From NCBI RefSeq assembly GCF_023008165.1, contig NZ_JAKQZA010000006.1:62001-126000 (forward strand): a DNA stretch of 64,000 nt. The letters are read 5' to 3'. Positions 33,503-42,233 of the stretch are shown one piece after another. The notes under the pieces were generated by a model. That model worked only from the letters and a program-made list of their open reading frames with translations. It ran no database searches and was not told the origin of the DNA. The position numbers and the translations under genes were made by a program. The DNA comes from Kordiimonas laminariae. Lineage in GTDB: Bacteria > Pseudomonadota > Alphaproteobacteria > Sphingomonadales > Kordiimonadaceae. Each line of letters starts with the position of its first letter. Within the stretch, counting starts at the first letter, position 1.

Positions 33503-34193
33503 ATGGTCCCTTACTTGATTCTTCAGCTCTAATGACAATATCAACTCGCTCAGAGTTTGCCAAATCTTTGCGATAACTCAGGTTTTCCTGCGTATCAGCA
33601 TATCCCAATACCGTTATAGGCTTACTATATCCATACTCAGTCAAGGCCCCTGCGACGATACGAGCACGCGCCATTGACAGTTCCCAATTTGATCGAAATT
33701 TACCTGAACTAACAGGAACGGCATCGGTATGCCCTGCCACGCGAATGCTATTGCGAATTTGAACCAATGTGCCCGCTAATGCTCTTAAACTTCTTTCTGC
33801 ATCAGGCACTAGTTCTATATCTTTACGCTGAAAGAACATTTCGGCTGGAAATGAAACCAACACTTCATCTCCGTGGCGAATAACTTCGGTGCCTTCAAAC
33901 CCTGGGAAGTTCTCAAGCATTTGCTCCATTGATTCCCTTAAATAGGTTAAATTCAATCCTGCTGTTGGATTTCTCTGTAATTCTTTAGCAGCCTCATTCG
34001 GTGTCACCCGGCTTACATTACGCTCGGGATTAAACTGCCTTGCCATAGAATCAATTACGTTTTGCCAAGTTTCCTGCCGAACACTGCTCACTGAAAACAT
34101 TAAAACAAAAAAAGTAAGTAGCAGAGATAAAAGGTCAGCAAATGTTACCATCCATGAAGCGCTTGAAACTTCATCTTGTACATTCTTTTTCAT
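33489..34193 (-). CDS. MotB-like OmpA-family flagellar motor protein
   Basis: A 234-aa protein. One N-terminal TM helix (about 16-38) contains FADLLSLLLTFFVLMFS, where the Asp corresponds to the proton-accepting Asp of MotB (D32 in E. coli). The C-terminal OmpA/MotB peptidoglycan-binding domain (about 110-225) has VAGHTDAVPV, NWELSMARARIVAGAL and VLGYADTQ. Such a protein anchors the stator to the cell wall. No motA is adjacent; the neighbour on the 5' side is a second MotB-like gene overlapping by 4 bp. It could be a motB paralogue used with a distant MotA. Confidence 0.85.
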   Translation of the reverse strand: MKKNVQDEVSSASWMVTFADLLSLLLTFFVLMFSVSSVRQETWQNVIDSMARQFNPERNVSRVTPNEAAKELQRNPTAGLNLTYLRESMEQMLENFPGFEGTEVIRHGDEVLVSFPAEMFFQRKDIELVPDAERSLRALAGTLVQIRNSIRVAGHTDAVPVSSGKFRSNWELSMARARIVAGALTEYGYSKPITVLGYADTQENLSYRKDLANSERVDIVIRAEESSKGPYDLF

Positions 34194-34879
34194 GGGATTT
34201 CGCCCCCATTTTCAAAACGTACCGGCGGAACATTCCTGAATGCTGCCAATATCTTACCTTCAGGTATCTGTATAAAGCCAGTATGAAACATACCGTCAGG
34301 TACCCCCTGAAGTTTCATAAAGCGAGCAATGGCCCCTGCTCTTCTAACTGCGAATTCCTGACTACGGGTTAAATCGCGAGACACTAATCCTTCACCAGAA
34401 CCAAACATAAAAGCAACATTCCGTGTTTCATTGTTTTCACGGTCCAAGACAAGTTTCGCTATGCGGTCAAGAAATGGCTCCATATCAGGACGAATTCTAA
34501 AAGAACCTTTTTCGAAGAAGCTATCAGCTGGCAATTCCACCTCATATACCAAACCTTTATTGATGGAAAACTTGCCATTAACATCAAATTCACCTCCAAA
34601 AGAACGACTTAATTCGATTAGAAGTGGGTCGTTTTCAGGTTTTACTTCATCGTTAGGGAGTGTTGTTTGCTCGCCAGGTTGACGGCTTTGATCATCACTT
34701 TCCTTAGAAAACGCAGCATTCACTCCCTTCATGACTTCTTGTGCTTTTGATGTTTTTTGTTCAGAAACAGCATTAAGCATTATGAAAAAAGCCAGCAAAA
34801 TCATATACAAGGCAACAAAAAGCCCCATGGTAGTATCCGTACCAAAGAGCCTTTTCGTATGCTGATCTTCGTTAAACAT
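34190..34879 (-). CDS. Second MotB-like protein, ion-binding Asp not conserved
   Basis: A 229-aa protein with one TM helix (MGLFVALYMILLAFFIMLNA, about 18-37), an acidic linker, and a degenerate OmpA-like C-terminal domain (SFFEKGSFRIRPDMEPFLDR, SQEFAVRRAGAIARFM). Aligning its AFF with the MotB TM helix puts Ala where MotB has the essential Asp. It therefore probably does not conduct ions and may be a structural partner of the MotB-like protein that follows. It is the sixth gene of the fliL operon, 19 bp after cheZ. Confidence 0.72.
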   Translation of the reverse strand: MFNEDQHTKRLFGTDTTMGLFVALYMILLAFFIMLNAVSEQKTSKAQEVMKGVNAAFSKESDDQSRQPGEQTTLPNDEVKPENDPLLIELSRSFGGEFDVNGKFSINKGLVYEVELPADSFFEKGSFRIRPDMEPFLDRIAKLVLDRENNETRNVAFMFGSGEGLVSRDLTRSQEFAVRRAGAIARFMKLQGVPDGMFHTGFIQIPEGKILAAFRNVPPVRFENGGEIP

Positions 34880-34898
34880 CTAGGGAGCGCCGTGCACC

Positions 34899-35549
34899 TT
34901 AATCAAAACTAGCAAGAAGGGCGTCAATTTCATCTTGAGTATTCCCTTCACCTTCCAGTTGAGGACCGTGAAGAAGATCTGTGTCATTCACAGCAACCCC
35001 TTCAGCATCGGTTTCAATTTCATCTTCTGATTCCGCAATAAAATCATCGCCAATTGCGTCTGCGAGCGAATTGAGACGTGTTTCCAATTCTACCAACGTG
35101 CGGTTTACTTTAGTAATTCGTTGTCCGGTGATATCTTGGAAGCTAGAAGCCTGAAATAGGTTTAGGGACAGTTCAGAGAGCTTGTCCGATTGTTCTCCTT
35201 CAGTATCTTCAGACATTTTTTCAAGCTGTTCAGCCGCATCCATAATAGTATTTGCAGCCTCATCAGTTGCTGTCACTACAGCATCCAATTGAACATTAGC
35301 ATCAGGAATATCGCGATTAGATAAAGACTTAGCTTGAACACCAAAGAGTTCATCTTTCGCTGCGCCAATAAACGAGAGTAACTCTCGAAGTTCCTCCGCT
35401 ACTTGCCCCAACTCATTGTCGTGATGGCTACCTTTGACAAGAGATTCCACAACACTGGCAATATCAGAAACAGGTACATTATCGCCTAAATCCTGTTTAA
35501 GTGCCGCCGTTCGCTCTTCTAAACTGATTGTATTTGCCTGATTTAACAT
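34899..35549 (-). CDS. cheZ: Protein phosphatase CheZ
   Basis: A 216-aa helical protein. The catalytic motif ASSFQDITGQRI places Asp139 and Gln143 as in E. coli CheZ (D143, Q147). It lies on a long four-helix-bundle hairpin (about 45-170), followed by an acidic disordered linker and the C-terminal CheY-binding helix TQDEIDALLASFD. It dephosphorylates CheY-P and so controls motor switching. CheZ occurs in a minority of alphaproteobacteria. Its place inside the fliL-fliM operon suggests a switch-localised phosphatase. Confidence 0.87.
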   Translation of the reverse strand: MLNQANTISLEERTAALKQDLGDNVPVSDIASVVESLVKGSHHDNELGQVAEELRELLSFIGAAKDELFGVQAKSLSNRDIPDANVQLDAVVTATDEAANTIMDAAEQLEKMSEDTEGEQSDKLSELSLNLFQASSFQDITGQRITKVNRTLVELETRLNSLADAIGDDFIAESEDEIETDAEGVAVNDTDLLHGPQLEGEGNTQDEIDALLASFD

Positions 35550-35583
35550 TTCTTACTCCGTGCCTGCTAGATGCAGGTTATTG

Positions 35584-36249
35584 TTATTGATTTAGCGGCT
35601 GCAAATCAGAGATATCTGGCGGGGCAGCACGTGTCGCCAATTCTGTCGTTAACCTCGAAGCCTTTGCTGCGGTCATTTTCCCCATAAGCGCAGCAACCTT
35701 AGGCGCCTTCATTCGTGTAACCAGATCGACCTGAGTTTGAAGGCTAAGTTGTTCGAAGCGAGGAGCGGCATCTTTCGGCTTCATCTTTTCATACACATCA
35801 ACGATGGCTTTTAATTTTTCATTTTCACGTTCATCGTAAATGCGAAGCTGTTCTTTGATGCTTTTTTCAAGAAGCTCAAGCTGCGTAATTTTCTTTTCTA
35901 TGCGCTGTTCGGTGGAAGACAACAGTTGCTCTTGCAACTCAAGTTGTTTTTCACGCTGTTCCAGCTCAAGGCGGCGTTGTCTGAGCTGTGTTAAAAGCTT
36001 TTCTTCTTCATTAGCTCTTAACCCAACAATCTTAGGCATTTGTGGCGCGGGCTCAGCCTGTTCAGCAGCTGGTTTTTGGTCTTCCTGAGGTTGGTTATCA
36101 TTCTGTTCAGTTTCCTGAGCAGCCTGAACTGGTGCACCTAACAATTCTACGCCCGTGTATATATCCACTGCCCGCATGGTTAGCGCCACAGCTGCACAAC
36201 CGATCAGCATTGGAAATAATCTAACTCGGCTTAATGAAACACCACTCAT
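35584..36249 (-). CDS. MotE-like flagellar protein (MgtE N-terminal-like)
   Basis: A 221-aa protein with a short N-terminal TM segment (LFPMLIGCAAVALTMRAVDI), a Gln/Glu-rich linker, a long charged coiled coil (about 75-150, LRQRRLELEQREKQLELQEQ) and a C-terminal helical domain (about 150-210, PKDAAPRFEQLSLQTQVDLV, MKAPKVAALMGKM) like the MgtE N-domain and FliG middle domain. Sinorhizobium MotE is a periplasmic chaperone for the motor protein MotC, and alphaproteobacterial flagellar operons often carry this family. It lies between cheZ and the DUF6468-like gene. Confidence 0.75.
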   Translation of the reverse strand: MSGVSLSRVRLFPMLIGCAAVALTMRAVDIYTGVELLGAPVQAAQETEQNDNQPQEDQKPAAEQAEPAPQMPKIVGLRANEEEKLLTQLRQRRLELEQREKQLELQEQLLSSTEQRIEKKITQLELLEKSIKEQLRIYDERENEKLKAIVDVYEKMKPKDAAPRFEQLSLQTQVDLVTRMKAPKVAALMGKMTAAKASRLTTELATRAAPPDISDLQPLNQ

Positions 36250-36270
36250 TGCCTTATCCTCATCTATCCC

Positions 36271-36687
36271 TTAGCGCGCCTCGCGAAGCGCTGCTAAAAT
36301 TTCTTCCTGCTGCTTTTTACTCGCGCTTGTTTCAGCAGGAGCTTGCTGTTTTTTTGCAGCGGTAGCGCCAGAAAGGCCGCGCTCAATCCGATCTGCTAAA
36401 TTGTTACCGGCCTCAGTTATCAATCCAAGCTCATCCGCAATAGCAGAAGCTTTCTTACCCTCGATTTGAAGCCTGCCTTCTATTTCAGTCGCAGATGTCT
36501 TCAAATTAGCTACACTCCTCTGCGCATCCACCACTGCAGTATTCAGTTGATCTACCAGTGCACGTAATTCTGCCTGACCAGATTTAATAGTTCCTAAACG
36601 TCGGTAAACAATTGTGCATACAACGATCACCGAAACTAGAAGAACGGCTAAAATGCCATCAACAATCAGTGTTGATATCTCTGTCAC
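36271..36687 (-). CDS. DUF6468-like flagellar-operon membrane protein
   Basis: A 138-aa protein with an N-terminal TM helix (IVDGILAVLLVSVIVVCTIV, about 8-27) and a coiled-coil cytoplasmic or periplasmic part (about 35-100), followed by an Ala/Gln/Lys-rich tail. Position between fliM and motE, and sequence shape, fit the uncharacterised DUF6468 family of alphaproteobacterial flagellar loci. Function is unknown. It might dock FliM or the stator (speculative). It starts 11 bp after the fliM stop. Confidence 0.65.
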   Translation of the reverse strand: MTEISTLIVDGILAVLLVSVIVVCTIVYRRLGTIKSGQAELRALVDQLNTAVVDAQRSVANLKTSATEIEGRLQIEGKKASAIADELGLITEAGNNLADRIERGLSGATAAKKQQAPAETSASKKQQEEILAALREAR

Positions 36688-36698
36688 ACCAAAGCCCT

Positions 36699-37850
36699 CT
36701 ATTCTATTTCCAGATTCTGCAAACGTTCAGCCTGTTGACGAACCTGTACCGCAACATGCTGCCCTGAACGGCCAATGGCACCGCTCAACATGGCAACTTC
36801 ACCACATTTTAGCACAACATCATCTTTAGGTGTCTTATTAAATACGATGGTTTGGCCGACTTCCATATTCATCACTTCACGAAGCGACATACTGGTTTCA
36901 TCCATAATCGCACGAAGTTCCACATTTGCGCGCCATAACTCTGTCGCCAAGTGTGTTTCCCAGATGGTATCTCGTCCAAACTTCTCCCCCATAAAGCGCT
37001 GTAGAAGAAGCTCACGAACTGGTTCAAGCGTAGCGTATGGGAATAGAATTTCGCAGCGGCCACCACGATCTTCCATATCAACACGCAGCTTGATCAGAAC
37101 CGCAGCGTTAGGTGGCCGTGCAATAGTTGCAAACCTCGGGTTTGTCTCCAGTCTATCAAACGTGAAGTTAACCGGGCTAAGCGGTTCAAACGCACCACAC
37201 ATATCCCTGAGGATTACAGAAATCATCCGCTCAACAAGTGTTTGCTCGATCGTTGTATAAGGACGTCCTTCAATCCGCATTGCAGCCGTACCACGACGCC
37301 CACCAAGAAGCACGTCCACAATGGAATAGATCAAACTGGAATCAATAGTCATCAGACCATAGTTATCCCACTCTTCCGCTCGAAATACCGCCAACATAGC
37401 TGGTAAGGGAATAGAGTTCAGATAATCACCAAAACGAACCGATGTAATGTTATCAAGAGAAACTTCAATATTGTCCGAAGTGAAATTCCGAAGAGAGGTA
37501 GACATCATACGGACCATACGGTCAAAGATGATATCAAGCATCGGCAAGCGTTCGTAGGAAACCAGCGCGCTATTAATTAGCGCATGGATACCAGTCATCT
37601 CACCATCGGCGCCATCGCCGTCAAACCCTAGAAGGCTATCGATTTCATCCTGATCAAGCACCCGGCCCGGTGAAGGACCACTACCATCATCATCTTCAGC
37701 AGCATCCCCGTCGCCGTCACCACCGGCCATGGCTTCCCATTCCGCAGCCATTTCATCCTGATCGACTTCATCTTCATCATCGCCGCCAGCCATAGCTGCC
37801 CACTCGGCTGCTACCGCTTCATCATCAATTGGTTCGTCATCTTCAGCCAT
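36699..37850 (-). CDS. fliM: Flagellar motor switch protein FliM with acidic N-terminal extension
   Basis: A 383-aa C-ring protein; E. coli FliM has 334. The CheY-binding peptide DQDEIDSLLGF, normally at the extreme N-terminus, is at residues 66-76. It follows an acidic extension with two near-identical units (AAEWAAMAGGD at 14-24, AAEWEAMAGGD at 35-45). The CheC-like middle domain (about 90-280) and the SpoA/FliN-like C-terminal domain (about 300-375, MEVGQTIVFNKTPKDDVVLK) are complete. It receives CheY-P and switches rotation. It is the second gene after fliL, with a 35-bp gap. Confidence 0.93.
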   Translation of the reverse strand: MAEDDEPIDDEAVAAEWAAMAGGDDEDEVDQDEMAAEWEAMAGGDGDGDAAEDDDGSGPSPGRVLDQDEIDSLLGFDGDGADGEMTGIHALINSALVSYERLPMLDIIFDRMVRMMSTSLRNFTSDNIEVSLDNITSVRFGDYLNSIPLPAMLAVFRAEEWDNYGLMTIDSSLIYSIVDVLLGGRRGTAAMRIEGRPYTTIEQTLVERMISVILRDMCGAFEPLSPVNFTFDRLETNPRFATIARPPNAAVLIKLRVDMEDRGGRCEILFPYATLEPVRELLLQRFMGEKFGRDTIWETHLATELWRANVELRAIMDETSMSLREVMNMEVGQTIVFNKTPKDDVVLKCGEVAMLSGAIGRSGQHVAVQVRQQAERLQNLEIE

Positions 37851-37885
37851 ACATAACCCTCAAGCAGCGCCAACACGCCAACTTA

Positions 37886-38467
37886 TTACCCCTGAATCAG
37901 AAACTCTTGAAAGAGCACATCTTTAACACGCGTAGGAGCAACCGCCTGATTAATTCTCATCAATAATTCTTCTTTGAGCCTGAATACACCAGCAGCGCCT
38001 TCAAGGTCACTCGGACGCAACTCTCTCATATAAGTATTAAACTCATCTAAAATGCGTGGAAGCTTCACTTCAAGATCAGCTCTGTAGCTTTCTCGATCAA
38101 TCTCGAGAGAAATTTGTGTCTTAAGAAAGCTTGTACCATCACCACCGGTATTCAGGTTATATAATTGCGGCGGCAATTCATAAAACAACAAGGCGAGTTC
38201 TTCTTGTGGTTTATCCTGCTCAAGCTTTTCTGCATCTCGCTTATCAGCGGCTTCTTGTGCCAACTGTTCCAGTTCAGCATCATCAGAAGGTTCATCCGCG
38301 ACATCATCACCGCCCAAAAGGGACATCACAATAAATCCGACAGCAAGCAACACTACAGCCCCACCACCAAGCATGATGATTTTCTTGCCGCTAAACTTCT
38401 TCTTTTCCAAACCTTCGACTAGCTCTGCTTCACCTAAGGTTTCTTCTGCCTGATTGTCGTCTGCCAT
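37886..38467 (-). CDS. fliL: Flagellar basal body-associated protein FliL
   Basis: A 193-aa protein with one TM helix (IIMLGGGAVVLLAVGFIVMS, about 30-50), an acidic periplasmic linker and the FliL domain (about 95-193) showing FYELPPQLYNLN, SLEIDRESYRADLEVKLPRI and LFQEFLIQG. FliL rings surround the stator and increase torque. It is the first gene of the eight-gene minus operon that ends at 30479. The promoter should lie in 38468-38600, but no sigma-54 box was found on that strand. Confidence 0.92.
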   Translation of the reverse strand: MADDNQAEETLGEAELVEGLEKKKFSGKKIIMLGGGAVVLLAVGFIVMSLLGGDDVADEPSDDAELEQLAQEAADKRDAEKLEQDKPQEELALLFYELPPQLYNLNTGGDGTSFLKTQISLEIDRESYRADLEVKLPRILDEFNTYMRELRPSDLEGAAGVFRLKEELLMRINQAVAPTRVKDVLFQEFLIQG

Positions 38468-38772
38468 TTGAGCCTCTCATACAAAAGCAAAATACTTTTA
38501 CCGTATTCTCCCAACTTTATCTTGAATTACACATGGTTAACAACCCGTGAAGGGAAAAAAACTTATTCGTGAAACTCCTCACACATTTTTTGCCCGCTAA
38601 CAGGCAATTTTTGTGGGTATTTTTTGCTCCTCACGCTCAAACTCGCTCCCTGAATTATAATTAAACACTTGATATATATAGATTTTATAAACTGGCACGC
38701 TTCCTGCTAGTTAATGGTCCAAACAATAAATTCTGTGACAAACAGTAAAAACTGTGACTACAGGAGAGAAAA
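38468..38772. other. Divergent fliL/flgF intergenic region
   Basis: 305 bp without a gene. The right half carries the sigma-54 element for flgF (38693-38707). A hairpin TTGCC-N8-GGCAA (38590-38594, 38603-38607) followed by TTTTT reads as a terminator on the plus strand, although no plus-strand gene lies upstream. It may insulate flgF from transcription entering from the left, or form a leader hairpin of fliL. The left part should hold the fliL promoter. Confidence 0.5.
38693..38707 (+). promoter_or_regulatory. Sigma-54 promoter of flgF operon
   Basis: -24/-12 element TGGCACGCTTCCTGC, GG and GC 12 bp apart, preceded by AAAC. It lies 66 bp before the flgF ATG and fits class-II flagellar genes of alphaproteobacteria. 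Confidence 0.75.
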
Positions 38773-39519
38773 ATGGATACGGCTTTATTCGTAGGCATGG
38801 CCCATAGAGAGGCCCTCAAAAGAAGAATGGATGTTGTGGCACACAACATCGCTAACATGTCTACCACCGCCTTTAACAAGGAACGCGTGGTATTTCGTCA
38901 GTTGTTGATTGACGCACCCGGTGCTGATGCAACAAAAGGCGGCAAGATTTCCTATGTGCAGGATCACGGCATTGTCCGTAACCTGGATATTGGCACACCT
39001 ATTCCTTCAAATAATCCTCTTGATGTATTTATTAATGGCCGCGGGTATCTATCCGTTCAGGGTAGTGACGGAGAGACCGTCTATACACGTAATGGCCGGA
39101 TGACCATTGATATTGACCGCAACTTAGCGCTTCTTTCTGGAGAAAAAGTGCTCGATGAAAATGGCCAAACAATCGATTTTGATGATGATGATGTGAATAT
39201 TACCATTGCCGATGATGGCACCATTTCCACAAATAATGGCGAAAAAGGTAAAATTACCATTGTTCAATTCCAAAACGAACAGGCCATGAAACGCCGCGGC
39301 GCATCATTATACGAAACTGATCAAACTCCTATCGAACCTGAAAATGTTACGGATGTTATGATCAAAAGCAAAGCTTATGAAAGCTCCAACGTGAACGCCG
39401 TTGAATCTATGGTTGAGATGATTGACGTCCTTCGCGCTTATCAAAAAGCCGATAAAACCAGCAACGATTATCAAGAGATGCGTGAAGACGCCCTCAGAAG
39501 ATTGGCACGCGTTCAATAA
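38773..39519 (+). CDS. flgF: Flagellar basal-body rod protein FlgF
   Basis: A 248-aa proximal rod protein. The N-terminal rod motif is VAHNIANMSTTAFNKERVVF, the central region has PLDVFINGRGYLSVQ and TRNGRMTIDID, and the C-terminal rod domain has SSNVNAVESMVEMIDVLRAY. It assembles in the periplasmic rod through the flagellar export gate, so it has no Sec signal. GGAGAG lies 7 nt before the ATG. It is the first of four genes flgF-flgG-flgA-flgH under a sigma-54 promoter. Confidence 0.94.
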   Translation: MDTALFVGMAHREALKRRMDVVAHNIANMSTTAFNKERVVFRQLLIDAPGADATKGGKISYVQDHGIVRNLDIGTPIPSNNPLDVFINGRGYLSVQGSDGETVYTRNGRMTIDIDRNLALLSGEKVLDENGQTIDFDDDDVNITIADDGTISTNNGEKGKITIVQFQNEQAMKRRGASLYETDQTPIEPENVTDVMIKSKAYESSNVNAVESMVEMIDVLRAYQKADKTSNDYQEMREDALRRLARVQ

Positions 39520-39550
39520 CGCCAATCATAATTGAGGAAAGGAAAGACCA

Positions 39551-40336
39551 ATGAAAGCACTTAGTACAGCAGCAACAGGCATGTTAGCGCAGCAACTGAA
39601 TATTGATGTTGTTTCAAACAATATCGCCAACCTGAACACCACCGGCTTCAAGCGCCAGCGCGCGGAGTTTCAGGATCTACTCTACCAGAATATTGAACGT
39701 GTTGGTGCCAACTCCTCTAACGCAGGCACAGTTGTTCCAAGCGGTATTCAAGTGGGCGTAGGTGTTCGCACAGCAGGTGTCTACAGAATTACAGATCAAG
39801 GTGCTCTCCAAAACACTGGCAACATCTATGATATAGCCATTAACGGCAAAGGCTTTTTCCAGATCCAGCTTCCTGACAACACTGAATCTTATACACGTGC
39901 AGGGTCATTCCAGATCGACAACCAAGGCCGTTTGGTAACACCTCAAGGTTACCCTGTTCAGCCAGGCATTAACATTCCTCAAGGTGCTGTTGACGTAACT
40001 ATCAACGAGCAAGGCGAAGTGTTTGCTATTCAGGATGGTCAGGTTGCACCAACACAGATTGGACAGCTTGACCTTGCGATCTTCCCGAACGAAGTTGGCC
40101 TTGAAGCGATCGGTAACAACATGTTCCTCGAATCTCAGGCGTCAGGTGCACCAATCATCTCCAATCCGGGAGAGATCGGATACGGAAGTGTTGTTCAGGG
40201 TTTCCTTGAAAATGCAAACGTGAACGCCGTGAACGAGATTACAGCGATGATCTCCGCGCAGCGTGCATACGAGCTAAACTCCAAGGTGATCCAGACAGCT
40301 GATGAGATGCTTTCTGCTGCCAACAACCTTCGTTAA
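39551..40336 (+). CDS. flgG: Flagellar distal rod protein FlgG
   Basis: A 261-aa protein of standard FlgG length (E. coli 260). It has N-terminal MKALSTAATGMLAQQLNIDV, the motif VSNNIANLNTTGFKRQRAEF, the FlgG-specific LYQNIERVGANSS insertion, and C-terminal ENANVNAVNEITAMISAQRA. It forms the stiff distal rod passing through the P and L rings. The start is 31 bp after flgF with a GAGGAAAGG Shine-Dalgarno region. Confidence 0.95.
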   Translation: MKALSTAATGMLAQQLNIDVVSNNIANLNTTGFKRQRAEFQDLLYQNIERVGANSSNAGTVVPSGIQVGVGVRTAGVYRITDQGALQNTGNIYDIAINGKGFFQIQLPDNTESYTRAGSFQIDNQGRLVTPQGYPVQPGINIPQGAVDVTINEQGEVFAIQDGQVAPTQIGQLDLAIFPNEVGLEAIGNNMFLESQASGAPIISNPGEIGYGSVVQGFLENANVNAVNEITAMISAQRAYELNSKVIQTADEMLSAANNLR

Positions 40337-40349
40337 TTAGGAGGCACTG

Positions 40350-41315
40350 ATGCGGTTCCATAAGACTATAAGTAACTTCCTACTTAGTTCAGCGCTTATC
40401 GCGGCAGCCACAACAACAACATGGGCAGCCGACCTTCAGGAGCGACTAGTTGTAGACGAAGGAGTTATTCGCCTTTCTGACATCTTCACAGATACTGGTA
40501 TTCACGGTGATGAAATTATTATGGAGGCCCCTGCTCCGGGCAAACGCACACAGCTAAGCAATTACCAGCTCACCCAGCTTGCAGAAAAGTATGAACTTGA
40601 CTGGAACCGGCCAGCTTATCTGAAACGCATCTACATTGAGCGAGGAGGCATCCCTTTTAAAGGTAAAGACTTACAACAACTGGTAATGAACGCAATTCGA
40701 AACCAAGGGGTTGAAAGTGAACTTAATGTAAGAATTCATGGTCGCGTAAGAGGTATGTATCTGCCAACGGATGCCACATTTGATGACGTGTATTTCGAGG
40801 AGTTCGAGATCAATGATCAACGTACCCGTTTTACAGCAAACATGATTTTGCCAACTGGTACAAAAGAACGTTCTGAACTCAGGATTTCTGGTGCGATTGA
40901 AGAAGTACGCCTTATCCCAATGTTGAACAGTGTTGTTGGCCCAGGTGAAATCATAACCGCAGATCACATCAGCTGGGTTCGGTATCCTGTTAAACGGATT
41001 AACAGAAATACAATCCAATCCAGTAAAGAACTTATTGGTCATACTGTTCGTCGAGCACAGCAATCTGGCAAAGCCCTGATTAAAAATGACATTCGAGTAC
41101 CAGTAACAGTGACACGAGGCTCAACGGTTACCATGCAGATCAGAGCTGGAAAGATGCTCCTTACTGCCGAAGGCCGTGCACTGGAAGAAGGCGGCAAAGG
41201 CGATGTAATTCGCGTCATGAATGAGAAATCTCATACCAGTGTAAACGCAAAAATCATCCATGCCGGATTAGTAGAAGTTCAATCAAACAGCACAAAGCTT
41301 GTTGCATCTCGCTAG
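40350..41315 (+). CDS. flgA: Flagellar basal body P-ring assembly chaperone FlgA
   Basis: A 321-aa Sec-exported protein (signal FLLSSALIAAATTTTWAA) with a C-terminal SAF domain (about 195-318, LIPMLNSVVGPGEIITADHI, GHTVRRAQQSGKALIKNDI, MQIRAGKMLLTAEGRALEEG). It is the periplasmic chaperone for FlgI polymerisation. The N-terminal half (30-190) is longer than in E. coli FlgA (219 aa) but usual for alphaproteobacteria. It lies 13 bp after flgG; GGAGG lies 5 nt before the ATG. Confidence 0.92.
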   Translation: MRFHKTISNFLLSSALIAAATTTTWAADLQERLVVDEGVIRLSDIFTDTGIHGDEIIMEAPAPGKRTQLSNYQLTQLAEKYELDWNRPAYLKRIYIERGGIPFKGKDLQQLVMNAIRNQGVESELNVRIHGRVRGMYLPTDATFDDVYFEEFEINDQRTRFTANMILPTGTKERSELRISGAIEEVRLIPMLNSVVGPGEIITADHISWVRYPVKRINRNTIQSSKELIGHTVRRAQQSGKALIKNDIRVPVTVTRGSTVTMQIRAGKMLLTAEGRALEEGGKGDVIRVMNEKSHTSVNAKIIHAGLVEVQSNSTKLVASR

Positions 41316-41325
41316 GAGAATGAAA

Positions 41326-42129
41326 ATGCTAAAGAATACCTTAAAGAAAACAGGGTTGCTTATTGCGGTTACTTCTCTGGCGGCATGCGGCGCTGGTGAT
41401 AGAATAGCCAACATTGGTAAAGCACCAGATTTAACACCAATTAAAGATGTAAAAGCCCCACCGGCACAGCGATCTATCAGTCTTCCAATGCCTGATACAA
41501 GAGCAACGCGCCCGAATGCAAACTCCCTCTGGCGCACCGGAGCTAAGGCATTTTTTAAAGATCAACGCGCATCAAAGATAGGCGATATCCTTACAGTAAA
41601 TATCGCCATTCAAGATAATGCACAAATTGGTAACACCTCTACCAGAGGCCGAACCACAACAGAGGGTGCAGGCCTGCCTAATTTCTTGGGGTTAGAACAG
41701 GCTATCCCAAATGTGCTTTACGGTAACAACAGCCGCACAGCTGGCAATAACAACACTTCCAGTAATGCAGCTGCGAACGCATTTGATGCTGATAGCATCG
41801 TAAGTGCAAATTCATCTTCATCCTATAACGGCACAGGTTCAGTAAACCGCAGTGAAGCGATTAACTTAACCCTTGCCGCTATCGTAACTGACGTTCTTCC
41901 AAACGGTAATTTGGTAATTCAGGCACGTCAGGAAGTACGCGTAAACTTTGAGAAACGTGAAATGCTGCTAGCTGGCATCATCCGGCCGGAAGACATTTCG
42001 TCCAGCAACCAGATTTCGCACACTCAAATTGCTGAAGCCCGTATCTCTTACGGAGGTAAAGGCCAAATTACCGATGTGCAGCAACCGCGCTATGGCCAAC
42101 AGCTGTACGACATAGTTTTCCCATTCTAA
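41326..42129 (+). CDS. flgH: Flagellar L-ring lipoprotein FlgH
   Basis: A 267-aa outer-membrane lipoprotein. The signal ends in lipobox SLAAC (Cys near residue 20). The L-ring motifs are SLWRTGAKAFFKDQRASKIG, DILTVNI, LNLTLAAIVTDVLPNGNLVI-like (in NLTLAAIVTDVLPNGNLVI) and RPEDISSSNQISHTQIAEAR. I choose ATG 41326, 7 nt after AGGAG at the flgA end; upstream in-frame codons overlap flgA. It ends the flgFGAH operon and is followed by a terminator. Confidence 0.94.
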   Translation: MLKNTLKKTGLLIAVTSLAACGAGDRIANIGKAPDLTPIKDVKAPPAQRSISLPMPDTRATRPNANSLWRTGAKAFFKDQRASKIGDILTVNIAIQDNAQIGNTSTRGRTTTEGAGLPNFLGLEQAIPNVLYGNNSRTAGNNNTSSNAAANAFDADSIVSANSSSSYNGTGSVNRSEAINLTLAAIVTDVLPNGNLVIQARQEVRVNFEKREMLLAGIIRPEDISSSNQISHTQIAEARISYGGKGQITDVQQPRYGQQLYDIVFPF

Positions 42130-42186
42130 TCAAACAAGGAGGTTTGAACCGAACAGTTACATTTATCGAATAAAAGCCAACTTTAT

Positions 42187-42213
42187 AGCCGGTCCTATGG
42201 ATCGGCTTTTTTC
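42187..42213 (+). terminator. Terminator of the flgF-flgG-flgA-flgH operon
   Basis: Hairpin AGCCGGTCC/GGATCGGCT (42187-42195, 42199-42207; one G-T pair) followed by TTTTTT on the plus strand, 58 bp after the flgH stop. Confidence 0.8.
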
Positions 42214-42233
42214 TATCTGCATATTGCAGGCAT

